64,000 nucleotides of DNA from Spodoptera frugiperda (GCF_023101765.2 NC_064236.1:17882993-17946992); one strand, 5' to 3'; shown: positions 43,016 through 54,996, counted from the first letter of the stretch. Program-made: numbers and translations. The notes: generated by a model not told the origin, from the letters alone.

Positions 43016-43783
43016 AAATAGTAGGATTTTTGCACACGGTACATAATTATCCCATTTTAAGGAAATTTCAATCCACATTTACTTGTTTTGCTTGCTGACA
43101 AGATATACAAGACATTGCTGCCACCGGCTCAAGGCGCGAGCTCGTATAGGGGGCGCGCGAGGGGAGTGCTAGCGCCGGGTCTACGCGGGCAGCTGGAAGG
43201 GCGCGGGACCGGCGGGCACGAGGGCTCTTCTCATTTTACCACGGCGGGGACGCTGCATTTTGTTATTATTAGCTTTTTGTTAATACACAATATTCATTAA
43301 GTTAGTCTACGAGTTTTCCTGATCACCTCTCGCAACACTACACTAAGCTATCGATACATCAATAATATTTGCACTAAAATAAATATTAGTATGCATTTTG
43401 CAAATAAAAGGGTTTCTAGTCAAGTGATGTGAAGTATTTCGTAGTATAAAATGTATCTCGGAAAGGATGCTGGGGATTTTCTCTGCAAAGTTCGTACTTG
43501 TTGAATACCTCGCATCGTTCGAGGCAACACAAAGGGTAGCATGTAAAATAATACTGTAGATGTTGGCTACGTATAGCTGTAGCTGGAGTTTAGGTACTTG
43601 TTTATAGGGTCAGTGGTTGATTTGAGGTATACCATTTTCACGGGAGATGTAAATGAGAGGTACTTAAGTGTTCAAGGTAAAAAATGTTACCTATTTTACC
43701 TTAGTTTAGTGTTATTTCTAATGATACCCAGGATTTGAGAGTTGAGGCTGGTCTATAACATTAAAAAAATCGAGTTATTGAGT
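43016..43783. other. Mostly unassigned; contains a GC-rich patch
   Basis: 43120-43255 is strongly GC-rich (GGGGGCGCGCGAGGGGAGTG) with a 70-codon plus frame (43088-43300). No function recognised; could be repeat or regulatory DNA. Confidence 0.35.
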
Positions 43784-43840
43784 ACTAGCTTTTGCCCGTG
43801 ACTTCGTCCGCGTGGCATGGTGGCTTTCTGGCAGAAAAGT

Positions 43841-43882
<42 letters not shown>

Positions 43883-44460
43883 TATATATATATATATATC
43901 ATACCTACAAAGTTTCAACTATGTAGGCCCAACAGTTTCGTAAATAAATAACTGTGTGCTGTGACATACGGACGGACGGATAACAGACAGACAGACATGA
44001 CGAATCTACAATGTGATAGGGTTGGGACTTCTAACCCGTTAAGGCTGAGTGCTACATCTAATTTTATCGACAAAAAAAAATAATAGGGGTTGAACTGCTA
44101 ATTGAAAATATTGAAAAATTGAGTTTTTCGGTAAAACCATAATGGGGCGCATTTTAGCTGCGTGTATTCTTTGTTTCCACTGGAGTACACGTATATTACC
44201 CACAACTATATATAATGTCTTTTTTAAAGTCCTATCCATAAACACCGATCACGGATAGGTTAGCTGAAAATTTTAAATTTATTAATTTTTATTAAAAATT
44301 CGAATAGCAACGCTATTCGAATTTTTAAAAAAAATATTAAAATAGCCTACAAAGTTTCAACTATGTAGGCCCAACAGTTTCGATAAATAAATAGACTGTG
44401 TGCTGTGACATACGGACGGACGGATAACAGACAGACAGACATCACGAATCGTATAAGGGT
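43784..44460 (-). repeat. Two direct partial family P copies, (TA)n and MITE B left half
   Basis: 43784 begins CTAGCTTTTGCCCGTGACTTC. (TA)n lies at 43842-43900. Family P end pieces (GACATACGGACGGACGGATA) at 43895-44008 and 44340-44455. MITE B left TIR at 44009-44130. A 17-bp perfect hairpin at 44292-44308 / 44312-44328. Confidence 0.65.
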
Positions 44461-45744
44461 TCAAGTCAATCTATTTTATTTAAAACGTAAAATAAATATG
44501 ATGTCTATTGATATGATAAAAATTTACATAATAACTTACATAACTGACTTGTTACACTTATTACATTTTACGGAAGAAAAACTGATGAGGTGCGAGACTT
44601 GCGACTTTTTTACAGGATGTTTTTGATGTAGGTTTTTCTCCAAAAACTTTCTACGTTATCCCTAAAAATAAACGAACATTTTTATTTCAAATTGTATGTA
44701 TAGACATACCTAACTATTCTAAAACTTATACTTATTCAATTTAAGTAAAGAATAGTACAGAATGTAACTTTGCATTAAAGTATGACATTGACAAGTTTTG
44801 ACACTGTGTTGCTACTTTTACTACCACTAAGAGCCCGTGTGTATTGCGCGTCTCAAAGATCCACCGGACCACCATATCCATCAGACAGTAGACAGACAGT
44901 AGACATCACAGAAAGAGTAGAAACGGGTTGGTTTTCAGTCACTTCGTCTCACCTCACTCAAATCTCTCCCGATTTCATTCTCCCGACAGCCATTGGATGA
45001 TTTCTTTTTTGTTGAGAACAACTAAAAAAAACAAAGATAAAAAAATATTACACTTGAATACAAAATTAATGACGATATCTAATGCATGTAACTATACTGC
45101 AAAAGCCTTTGATAAAAAATCCATATTGCACATATTGAAGATTGGATTTTTTATCAATGGGAAGTGCTTCAAAGCTACGTCTTCATATTTATTATACAGT
45201 TTTGTATCACAGATGTAAATCCATTTAATTTACGTTAGTAGCGTCACGTATCTCAACGCAGACGTGGGTTGTCAACAGTTCGTAACTGGAGTAATGAGAA
45301 ATGTATCTGTAAGCTCCTTTTTTGATGAGACGTTGAGAACGGAGGGAATAAAAATATCCTACTCATAATAAAATTATACATTGAGTCGTTTCTTTAAAAT
45401 CCTTGGTTTGATGTCTACTTTTACCTAAATAGTTTATTAATAGAAAAAAATCATTTGTACCAATATTAAAACGTAAGTCAAGATTTCACTAGTTAAAAAT
45501 AAAATCGACCTTAATCAATAACCACAAAATGGAGATCCAATTTAAGTTACTCTTCTTACTACATATATAAATAAAGAACTATCTTACAGAAAACTATCTT
45601 ATTGTACAGATAGGTAGGTATTTCGAAAAAAAAAAATGAATAGAAATAGCTGGTCAGCTAATGAAGTTAGTGTCACGTAATGTTTAATTACGAACTGACT
45701 TTCTTCAGAGCACCATGCATATCAAAGCTATATTAAAGCAAAGT
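44461..45744. other. Unassigned AT-rich stretch
   Basis: Frames of 72-96 codons at 44782-45218 lack recognisable features. No repeat recognised. Confidence 0.45.
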
Positions 45745-46100
45745 AAAGCACAGGCCACACCGTCAGCTAGCGGGCGGGCGGGCTAGGCGGGCGGACATCT
45801 TAACATACTTCAGTTCACACCGCGAGCTAACGACTAACCTAACGAGCTAAACTAATGAAATATCCGACGATCCTAGCGAAGCTACTCGTTCACCTCGTTG
45901 GCGCACCCGGGCTACGCTAGCTTAGCTAACTAGTCAATGCTCGTGTTAGTGTTGTGTTTGTTTCGCTCCGCCCGTCGCTCGTCTGTTCGTAGTTTTCGGT
46001 GTGAACCCTATAGTTTAGTTCGCCAATGTTTCGCGTAGTTTGTATAGTTTCCTTCGTTCACTTCGCACATCCGCCTAGCTGGCGATGTGGCCTGCGCTTT
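45745..46100. mobile_element. MITE D, imperfect 35-bp TIR
   Basis: Left AAAGCACAGGCCACACCGTC, right the reverse complement of AAAGCGCAGGCCACATCGCC. GC-rich ends in AT-rich DNA; 356 bp, no ORF. No clear TSD. Confidence 0.6.
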
Positions 46101-46335
46101 ATAACAAGAACACACGACTGCGAAACAAATATTTTATCTAAGTATTTAAGATTAAACAAGACTCAGCCAAGAATGTCTCAGACACTAACTAACACAGAGA
46201 TAGAAGGTAAATTGAAGAAACTATGCAACATGCATCACACTGGTATGTAGTAACATGGAGTAACATACCAGTGTAATTTACTTGGTTCTAATCTTACATA
46301 GTAAACATTGAGTTTTATGTGGTGTAACTATATCT

Positions 46336-47078
46336 CGACACCAGCAATTTATACTACGCTAACTCGAAATTTGGTAAAAACGTTTTTTATGCCAAGTTGC
46401 TTAAAATATGTTTTTACATACGTCATAAAAAAATTGAGAAGAAATATGCAAAAATAAGAAAGGCACAAATCTTATAAAATGCTAAGTAAAGGAACTTTTT
46501 GAAATCACTCGATTTATATTACGCCAACTATTGTTAGTGGAGTGTGCGCGGGGATCACTTTGGTCAAAGTCCGTGCAACACTGCACTAACTCATAGTTAG
46601 CGTAGTTTAGTGCGTTCGTGTGTATACTTGTTCGTTTGTAAAATGAACTACTTAGCGACTTTAACATAGTAAATACTTATGTGTTAACGTATTAATTAGT
46701 CTATTAATGGTACGTTGACTTTTTTTTTTGTAAGTAAGTACATGTTCTTTATAAAAATATTGAAATATGCATCAGATGATTGATCATGCACTACGACCTC
46801 CCGTACTACACTACGCTAACATTAGTTAGACGTGTATAAGATGTAACATTTTTTTGATAAATTACGTTTATATACGGCTAACTTGCGCTAAATCAAAAAA
46901 TTGAAATAATTAAGGAAATATAAATATGAGATATTACAATGAATAAATTAAATATTAAGCATACCAAATTTCAAAAAAGTATCTTAATTAATGTAAAAGT
47001 TATCACGTTTTTCCCTTTAAACGCCTCTACTGTAAAGTACGCTTTTTTGAGTTAGCGTAGTATAAATTGCTGGTGTCG
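46336..47078. mobile_element. MITE E, 30-bp TIR, 4-bp TSD
   Basis: Left CGACACCAGCAATTTATACT ACGCTAACTC at 46336-46365; right inverse at 47049-47078, perfect. ATCT flanks it (46332-46335 and 47079-47082). 743 bp, no long ORF. GCTAAC/GTTAGC words recur inside. Confidence 0.85.
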
Positions 47079-47249
47079 ATCTAATAGGGGGCTCTGGGCC
47101 AGGTCTATTGTAGGTGTTGGTGCCCATTACAGGTGCTGAGGTAAAAATCCCACACTCCTTAGTCTTTAATCCTCAGAAAGATAGGCGTCTTTTAAAAAAA
47201 TGTTTTTTACAATATCTCTGATACATTATTTGATCATTTGCCTACTGTA

Positions 47250-47474
47250 TATATAATAATTCTTCTGTAAGTGTGTATGTCACTGAACTTCTCTTAAACG
47301 ACTGGACTGATTTTGATGAAATTTTTTGTGTATGTTCAAGGAAAGAGGATCTGAGAATGGTTTAGATTCACAATTTTGCCGGTGGACAATGTTTTTTTAA
47401 TATTTTTTTAATTTATTAGTAGTTGTTCATATTAAAGACGTGTAGACAGGACAACGTTTGTCGGGTCCGCTAGT
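47250..47474 (+). repeat. CTAG-ended dispersed element, copy 1
   Basis: Ends GTCGGGTCCGCTAGT at 47474; contains AAACGACTGGACTGATTTTG. The inverse copy is at 55543-55815. The CTAG end without TSD is compatible with a non-autonomous Helitron, though no terminal hairpin was confirmed. Confidence 0.6.
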
Positions 47475-47478
47475 GTAT

Positions 47479-47709
47479 AAACGACAAACGGTAGCTAATA
47501 ACCTTTGCTAACTAATTCATTACTTTTTTCATATGTTTGATAATGTTTTGATGAGAAAAAAATCAGTTCTGAATTATTTTTACCGAAAAAATAGCTATTT
47601 TTCAATATTTTCAATTGGGGGTTCAACACCCCATATTATTATTTTTTGCGATAAAATTAGATGTGGTACTCAGTCTTAACGGGTTAGAAGTCCCACACCT
47701 ATCACATTG
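47479..47709. mobile_element. MITE B, right part, copy 4
   Basis: ACGACAAACGGTAGCTAATA to CCTATCACATTGT, as at 24455-24721. Confidence 0.72.
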
Positions 47710-48381
47710 TATAATAGGTAAGTATAATTATGGAGGTACTATGTAACGACAATATACCGTCAAACCTAATAGGGCAATAAAACCAATTTGTAAAGAATAT
47801 AAAATAGTGGTTATACGGTATATGTACACTTACAATATGAAATAATGCTTCTATACAAATAAAAATAATCTTTAATTTAATCTTTCAAATAAAAAAAAAA
47901 TAACTGCTCGATGCCACAAGATCCCTAGACTGCATTGGAATAAATTAATACTTGAAGTTTACATACCTAACTAGTGATCGTGTTTGAGCAATGTCTAGTG
48001 TGAGCGAGTGTCCAGTGGAGCCGGACCAACATGTTGCCACGCATTTTTATCTTCAATATAATCTGACAGTTTATAATATGCCTGTTTACACAGTTCGCGT
48101 TTTATACAATATTTTTTTTTTCATTCAGATTCAGTAGGTATGGTAGTTCGTAGTTTATTATAATATTTAACACAAAATCCCATTAAGGATTTCTGTACTT
48201 TGGACAATCGAAATTGCGGTATACCTAACTTATTTTTACATCTCGTATTAAAATTGTGTCTGTCGCTTCTTTTTTCAAACAATTGTAGATTATTTTTCAC
48301 ATACACGTACATAATATTTTCGTAAATGAATTGAGAAGGCACTGTAAGTATAACCTGGGTGTCTTCAACTGACGTTTTCAT

Positions 48382-49080
48382 TCACTCGGTGACCCGAGTG
48401 AATAGATTGCTCATGAGTAGACGTATTCCATCATTACGTACCTACCAGTTACAACCAGGTGAGATAGCGGCCGAACGTCGAAGTATCAAATATACAAAAA
48501 AATCAATCCAATCAAAGAATTGAAAAGTGGAGTTTCAATATCACTTTCAAAACAATCGGACGAAACATATCAAAAAGAGTTGATGGCAAGCGACACCTAA
48601 CTCACTTTATGAATCAAACAGTAGTAGTCGTGAAATATTAATATTTCGTTTTTAACTATCATGGAGACTCTTTGTCCTGTTGCATCACGAACATAACGAT
48701 CAGTTTAAGTATTAAATAAAATATGACAGCATCATCATTCATCCTGCAATTCGGAGCTTAAAGGCACGGCACGACAGTTGGCGAATCGCGGTTTGGTCTG
48801 TATAATTTGCTACAAACAAACCACAGATACATGATACAGCTACGTCGCTGACTCGTATGGTAGCTCATTCAGAACTATAAATTTAATCATTGGTATTTAA
48901 TAAGTTTAACTAGCTTAAACGGCTGGATATATTGAGTATACAGCGAGCTCTGGTATTTATATCATAATACGACAGATAGTAACGTTTATATCCGCCTAAT
49001 AGGTGCTGTTAACGTAAGCTTTAGTAATATGAAATCTCATCAAAGACCATCATAAAAAAGAAACGACTTTGGCTTACCTG
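48382..49080. other. Unassigned stretch
   Basis: ATTCACTCGG...CCGAGTGAAT forms a small hairpin at 48380-48403. Otherwise nothing recognised. Confidence 0.45.
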
Positions 49081-49335
49081 GTTAGGTTTTTTTATGTTAA
49101 ATGGGCCGACGTTTGGCCGCTATCTCGCCTGATGGTAAGTGATGATGCGGCCTACGATGAAGCACGTCTGCCCATAAGCAACCTATTCACTCGGGCTTTG
49201 AAGACACTCAGGTTATACCCATCAGGAAACACAGACTCCGGCAAGGAGTTCCACTCCCTAGCAGTTTGTCCAAGGAAACTTGAAGCGAAGCGCTTCGTGC
49301 GAGTGGGTGGAATATCCACCATAGGTATGAAAATT
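49081..49335 (+). repeat. Dispersed repeat G, copy 1
   Basis: GATGATGCGGCCTACGATGA, GTCTGCCCATAAGCAACCTA and ACACAGACTCCGGCAAGGAG. The second copy is at 56524-56672. An 89-codon frame crosses it but is shifted in copy 2. Confidence 0.65.
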
Positions 49336-49810
49336 TAACCTCTAATCAGACGTTTGGTTTCATTCAGTAAAAATACCAAAATTTCTAATTAATCTAAGCG
49401 ATTGAGATTACATAAATGTTCTGTTGCTAACTCTATTTTGTTCCGAGTTGTACACGAGAATTTCACTACACCTTTGCCTTTGACCTATAAAAAGCCCGCC
49501 GTGCACGTACTTTATAAAATTGAAACGGCTATGCCTTGTGGCGGATGTCGCAACCGGGTTGGGGTCAATCGAAATGTAATTATAAAGTGTCAGTATTTTA
49601 CAAGCGGCCTCAATAACCTTTTACCTTTAAGAGGGGTAACTAAAAATAAACTTAGTCCAGGTCGGAAAATCATTATTCTTCAGAAAAGTGTAAAGCGGAT
49701 CGGAACACGGTTTAGTAAAGAAAGCTGCGATCTCATGTATGTCAAGGGCACGGACCAAGAGTGTGAAGGACCAATGTAAATATAAAAAAGCTGCGATATC
49801 CGATCATCCG
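49336..49810. other. Unassigned; 125-codon frame without ATG start
   Basis: The plus frame 49402-49779 starts at TTG. No motif recognised, so no gene is called. Confidence 0.35.
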
Positions 49811-50040
49811 ACGTGAAACAACGCTTGCGTTGTCTTTCGTCGTGTGAGTGAGGTTATCGGAAGCTTAATTATTCCCTTTCCCAATCTTCCCCATGCCCGA
49901 ATTCCCAACAGCCTTTAAATTCCTAACCCTTGGAAACTCGGTAACGCAGTTGTTTCGCCTCTGGTGTTTCGGGTGTGCATGGGCGGTAGTGATTGCTTAC
50001 CATTAGGAGATTCATCTGTTCGTTTACCGGCTTATACCAT
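49811..50040 (+). mobile_element. SINE-like element S, copy 3, 5'-truncated
   Basis: From GACGTGAAACAACGCTTGCG to TTTACCGGCTTATACCATAA; matches the 3' two-thirds of 28518-28860. Confidence 0.75.
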
Positions 50041-50850
50041 AAAATGATGATAGTAAACAAAACCCATATTCTGAAATATAGTCGCATACGTATGTACAGA
50101 CAGAGATATAATTTTATAATATATCCACTATAGAGGAGCTAAGATTTTGTACAAGGTTTTTATTTCTCCGCTCCGCTCTGGTGGACGAGCAGCCTAAACC
50201 CGAGTTTGTTTTCTATCATTAACGACGACAATAATTTGTCTCAGTCAAATCACTAAACAACGAATTATAGAAAAAATTAACCATTGACGTTTCTATTACC
50301 TTTCACTATAGCTCGTTAAAGAAATATTCTCCATTTACCTGGAGTAGAGACATCAATAGAAGGCTGACGAGATAATTTCATGCGCTTATGATCTATTGAA
50401 GTTACTTCAAAGCCTTGAAGAAGATCAATCAATTATCTAGAATTAACTTGTTAGTTCGCATTGTAATGAAGCTAAAGGTTGCTTTAATTTTATGAATGCA
50501 AGATGGAGAGGAAATTGTGAAATGTATGCTTAAGATGATTGCTTTGTAAGTTCAATCCAGGACTGTGAGTTAACGAGATAAATCAACTTTTGTAATTGAA
50601 AGTTCCAACGACCCTTTATCCTTTATCTTTATAAAACTTAACCAAACAAAAATAACATTCTCATGTCTTGTAGATTTTTTGACAGTTCTAGTTTTCTAAT
50701 CTAATTAAGTCATTGTTACAAAAACCCCTAAACTCGCATTAGCTCGTAAGAACAGCTCTCGAATAAGTAACTAGATATCGGTCCCGTATGCATTTGATTT
50801 ATGACATCGAGCAATATTATGTAGGTATACATAGTTGCATTCAACCCTGC
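50041..50850. other. Unassigned AT-rich stretch upstream of a GC-rich patch
   Basis: No repeat or gene recognised. TATACAT at 50826-50832 lies about 150 bp before the candidate ATG at 50974. Confidence 0.4.
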
Positions 50851-50852
50851 AG

Positions 50853-50981
50853 ACCTGCACCGCTCCCCAGTCCGCCGCGCACCCTCGAAACGCTTAGTCG
50901 CTCCGTTCCGTTCCACGGTGAAGTGATCCGCGCCGCGTTAGTCGACAACTCAGTTTGCTGAACGACCAAAACTATGGCACC
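50853..50981 (+). other. Candidate host first exon with splice donor
   Basis: A GC-rich patch (CGCTCCCCAGTCCGCCGCGC) leads to AACTCAGTTTG, an arthropod-initiator-like TCAGT, and ATGGCACC followed by GTAAGT at 50982-50987. Read as an exon it codes Met-Ala-Pro split in phase 2. This is the only place in the window where an ATG in good context runs straight into a consensus donor. No downstream exon was identified, so the call is weak. Confidence 0.3.
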
Positions 50982-50987
50982 GTAAGT

Positions 50988-51530
50988 TCTACAATATTAA
51001 GTTATTAATAGTATTCTTTTTCGGTTGGTCGAAATGATTCTTTTTTTTTTATTTTGGGCATTTTTGGTGATTTTACAATTTGTTTTGCTGTTAGCGATTT
51101 AGTTAATAAGTTACTTTACACTTTTATTTCTTGACTGATAGTTTAGTTCTGATCTATTTACTTAGTAATTTTCGTTTTCTTTTTATTATTTTACGTTCGA
51201 CTGGATTTGTTATTCAGGAATATTTAAACAATAGAAAACTGATTAATGAAATGTTTCATGATACGTTTATGTATCTTTTGTCGATATTTTTTTTCCACAT
51301 ACGTTGCCCCGTTTTACGCGAATTCGGAGATATCTACGTGGTTTTTCATTATGATTGCCGCGCGCTCGGCTCTCTGGCTCTGCTCACTCAGTGTTTAATT
51401 TGCGACAGGTTACTTAATTACAGATTACTTATACACAATCTCTAATTATTTATTTCTTTAATGTTTTAATACAATTAAATCAATTATTGTGGCAGCATTT
51501 GAGTCCCATACCTGTACCCGGGGAACCACC
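50988..51530. other. Unassigned AT-rich stretch (possible intron)
   Basis: A 104-codon frame at 51131-51445 is not recognised. Confidence 0.4.
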
Positions 51531-51614
51531 CGCACCCTCACCCACCCCCACTCCCGATCCCGCTCTCGCTCTCACTCCCGCTCTCGCTCCCACTTCCGCT
51601 CCCGCTCCCGCTCC
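51531..51614. repeat. Polypyrimidine hexamer repeat (CTCCCG-like)
   Basis: Variants of CTCCCG/CTCTCG run for about 80 bases, almost all C and T on the plus strand. Confidence 0.85.
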
Positions 51615-51765
51615 AAGGAGGAGATGTAATAAATTCCTAACCCCCAAAAATCTCGCAACGCACTTGTAATGCCTCTGGTGTTTCAAGTGTCCATGGGCGG
51701 CGGTGATTGCTTACCATCAGGTGATATGTCTGATCGTTTACAGGCTTATTCCATAAAAAAAATCT
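51615..51765 (+). mobile_element. SINE-like element S, copy 4, 3' part
   Basis: GTGTCCATGGGCGGCGGTGA and CCATCAGGTGATATGTCTGA, ending in an A-run. Confidence 0.75.
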
Positions 51766-52053
51766 ACCTAGTAGTAGTTGACATTTCGTTTTTAAAACAT
51801 TTTATGCTTAAAATTCCGGAAACAAGACATATTAGAAAATATCGGAAATTGAATCACAGGTACTAAAGTGGAGTAAAACGATTGGTTGGTTTAACGTTCA
51901 TTTTTTTTTTATCTTGATAGGTTACTTAAAAGTATTATTTAGATCCTGTCGAATTGCACTGGACTTGGACTGTATCTTGTAACTTGATTAACGAGGTAGG
52001 CACTACAAATAAATTAATAGTTTAAAAAAAAGTAATTTAAAAAACTAAAAAAC
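51766..52053. other. Unassigned AT-rich stretch
   Basis: Nothing recognised. Confidence 0.5.
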
Positions 52054-52647
52054 CCGACTGCGTTTCTTTAAAATATTAAAATGAAAAAAACCCTAAAACA
52101 AGAAAGTCATCGTAAAATTTAAGCAGTCGGGACCCATTCTAAATATAAAGACTTTGTGAGGGCACATACGGCTGGCTTTCCAGAATGGGTCCCGAATGCT
52201 TAAATTTTACGATGACTTTCTTGTTTTAGGGTTTTTTTTCATTTTAATATTTTAAAGAAACGCAGTCGGGTTTTTTAGTTTTTTAAATTACTTTTTTATT
52301 TTATTTTTTTAGTTTTTTTTTTAATTTTGATATATCTAGGGTCACTCTCACAGTAAATACAAATCAAACGACCCCTATCGAGCGGAAATCCAACGAGTCG
52401 TTCAGGCTAGAGAGTGAGAAATATTCGAATTTGGCGCCAAAAATCCGCCATTTTGTTTTTTTATTATTTTGATATATCCAGTGTCACTCTCACAGTAAAT
52501 ACGAATCTAACGATACCTCTCAAGTCAAAATCCATCAAGCCGTTTAGGCTGCAGAGCGTGCCAAACAATTATACATACATACATACATACATACATACAT
52601 ACATACATACATACATACATACATACATACATACATACATACATACA

Positions 52648-52681
<34 letters not shown>

Positions 52682-52767
52682 AAAAACATAACCCTCCTTC
52701 TGGCGCAGTCGGGTAAATACATACATACACTCGAAAAACATAACCCTCCTTCTGGCGCAGTCGGGTA
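52054..52767. mobile_element. Fold-back element FB, copy 2
   Basis: Same plan as 41646-42251: hairpin with arms of about 100 bp (about 52040-52140 and 52182-52290), two direct units (52330, 52470), a (ACAT)n tract of about 105 bp (52572-52677), then the end CGCAGTCGGGT. The last 35 bp are tandemly duplicated (52685-52715 and 52732-52767). Confidence 0.8.
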
Positions 52768-54177
52768 AAAAACCGACCAAGTGCGATCGGACTCGCCCAT
52801 GTAAGGTTCCGTAGCAGCAAGTAGATGACATAATATAAAGTTACTTGGTTTTTCATACCTAGTGTTTGTATGAACGACAAATTTGTATTAAGCGTTTTTG
52901 AAAATGTGTTATTTCTTAAAAACAAATAATGATATCTCGTTCAAAACACTTTTCTTTGAAAGTTTCTATTAAAATCTACAGTATATTTTGTTTTTAGTTA
53001 CCCACAATATTTTTTTTATTTTAATATTTTCTTCTTTTACTTGTCGTCGGTACACTATACACTATAATCTATAATTTATTTATGTAAGTAAAATATATGT
53101 ATGTATGTTTATTCTAATATTCACCTTTTATTTTACTTATTTTTATTTTATTGTGTTACTTTCTGTCGCCATATTTTACGTTTTCTCCGTCCGTGTGTCA
53201 CTGCGAAGGGTGCCAACTGAAAATCAGTGCTGGGTACTTCGGTGCCCAGCTCATACTGAAGTGGCAACCCTTTTGGATTGGGCACGTTGCCACCTTGTTT
53301 TTTGTTTTATTTGTTTTAGTTTTACTTTTATGTTATTTTTGTTTTATGTTAGTTTTTTTTTTCATATTGTGTAGTATTTTTTTTCCTGTTTTTTTATAAA
53401 ATAATAATTTATGAATAATGTTTTAATTTTCGATTTGTTTTTTGGTGCATCGTGCCCGGTGCAAAATAAATATTTTTTCTTTCTTTCTTTCTATTTACCG
53501 TGTATGGTTTGCCTACTTTCATTTTTAAATTTATCATTTTTTAATCATAATTCGAATAGCGTCTCCCAGATTACACCAACCTACAAACTTTCAAATATGT
53601 GGGCCCAATAGTTTCATAAATAAATGGCTGTTAGGGCGCGTTCACATATAACGTCCGTTTTAACAGGATCCGTTTTAACGAATCCGTCGCTACTGGAGAT
53701 AGTATTCACACAGCATTTATAGGATCCTTTTTAACGGATCCGTTGCTACTGGAGGTGATTCAGGGCAAGTTCACATAGAACGTCTATTTTTACAGGATCC
53801 ATTACACCCCGTGCCAAGCCTGGCGCAGTTCGATCCGATAAACCGATCAGTATACTGGATCCGCTATACTGTATTATGTGTGTACTGGCTCATACAACTA
53901 CATACGCTAATAACACATACGTTTTAACGGACCCGTAAAACGGATTGCTGTTATTTTGTCGAATCGGTCTTTTTACTGGATACGGAATACTGTATTATGT
54001 GTGTACTGGCTCATACAACTACATACGCTAATAACACACACGTTTAAACGGACCTGTAAAACGGACGTTATATGTGAACGCGCCCTTATATACGAACGGA
54101 CGGACGGACGGATGGACAGATATGACGAATCTATACTTAGGGTTCCATTTTTTGCGATTTGGCTACGGAACCCTAAA
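52768..54177 (-). repeat. Family P copy, inverted, with two insertions
   Basis: Starts AACCGACCAAGTGCGATCGG and ends TTTGGCTACGGAACCCTAAA. Inserted are a retroelement-tail-like piece (about 53060-53500: TGCCAACTGAAAATCAGTGC ... GTGCAAAATAAATATTTTTT, CTTT run) and the MITE at 53634-54085. Confidence 0.65.
53634..54085. mobile_element. PIF/Harbinger-type MITE with TTA TSD
   Basis: 29-bp perfect TIR starting GGGCGCGTTCACATATAACG; TTA at 53631-53633 and 54086-54088. 452 bp. Two 80-bp inner direct repeats (53863 and 53985) share ATGTGTGTACTGGCTCATAC. No ORF. Confidence 0.88.
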
Positions 54178-54319
54178 AGCACTAAAACACACGCTCTTAC
54201 ACGTGCACGTAAAAGTAAAAATAAATTATGAATCGTTCAAGTTGTCTCTATTTCTGGGTTGAAGTGTAAACTACGTGCTTTTAATTATAATATGTGATTG
54301 TAAAAGCGTAGGGGCGCTA

Positions 54320-54525
54320 TCCATCATGAACTTCCAGTTCATATCTTCCGGCTCCATCATCAGATCAGCTCGATAGTACCATATTGTTGTATTGTCAACA
54401 AAATCACATGCAACTGCCAATTTTTATAACGCTACGATCTTTAGATGATGGTTAAATTAGTTTTCTTATATTTTTTTACATAGTTACATGTTTACAGGAC
54501 GACTTAATAAAAGCGTGTTAAAAAG
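54320..54525 (+). repeat. Dispersed repeat A, copy 4
   Basis: TTCATATCTTCCGGCTCCAT to ACAGGACGACTTAATAAAAG. Confidence 0.8.
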
Positions 54526-54810
54526 GACAAAAGCAATGAAAACAAATTAATATTTTTTAGAAAATCATATAGGGAAATATAATGCGTAATAAATCATATT
54601 TTCGGTGTGTCATACGTTTTGGATAATTGAATAAAGTTAATGACGAATTTTCATTATTACAATTTTAATCAACATTTGTGCAAAATATGTATTTTAACCA
54701 GTAGAGCAATTACCATTGTAAAATTAATTCATTACCACTAAGTAAACTTCTGTGAGACTGGTATAAATATACTATTGCGGACACTTTAAGGCGTACAATA
54801 CAATAGTACA
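54526..54810. other. Unassigned AT-rich stretch
   Basis: Nothing recognised. Confidence 0.5.
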
Positions 54811-54996
54811 TTAATTATTATGTTATCGGCTTACTCACTTACTGTTTTGACGAGGAACTCGACTAGTTTCAAGCCATGCTAGAGGCTCATATTCATGAGC
54901 AGCATTCCGCGACAATCGCCGCGTCGTGTGTCGCGTGAAACTAGTCGAGTTCCTCGTCAAAACAGTACGTGAGTAAGCCGATAACATAATAATTAA
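54811..54996. repeat. Fold-back repeat with 60-bp arms
   Basis: Arms 54811-54870 and 54937-54996 are inverted copies with one mismatch (GACGAGGAACTCGACTAGTT). The 66-bp centre is GC-rich (CGCGACAATCGCCGCG). No TSD seen beyond AT. Confidence 0.88.

Larger units (their letters stand above)
47185..48381 (-). pseudogene. Non-LTR C-terminus and 3' tail, copy 2, interrupted
   Basis: 48121-48381 encodes LTVPSQFIYENIMYVYVKNN, NTRCKNKLGIPQFRLSKVQK and GFCVKYYNKL, longer at the N-side than copy 1 (20036-20650). The tail to 47720 and the tip 47185-47250 match copy 1 inverted; 47250-47715 between them holds two inserted repeats. Confidence 0.7.

Noticed and set aside
43088..43300. GC-rich plus frame as a host exon
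   Set aside because: No splice sites or motif; composition alone is not enough.
49402..49779. 125-codon plus-strand frame
   Set aside because: Starts at TTG, no motif, no neighbour or splice support.
52414..52925. Overlapping frames on both strands
   Set aside because: Translations of the (ACAT)n tract and FB element; low-complexity artefacts.
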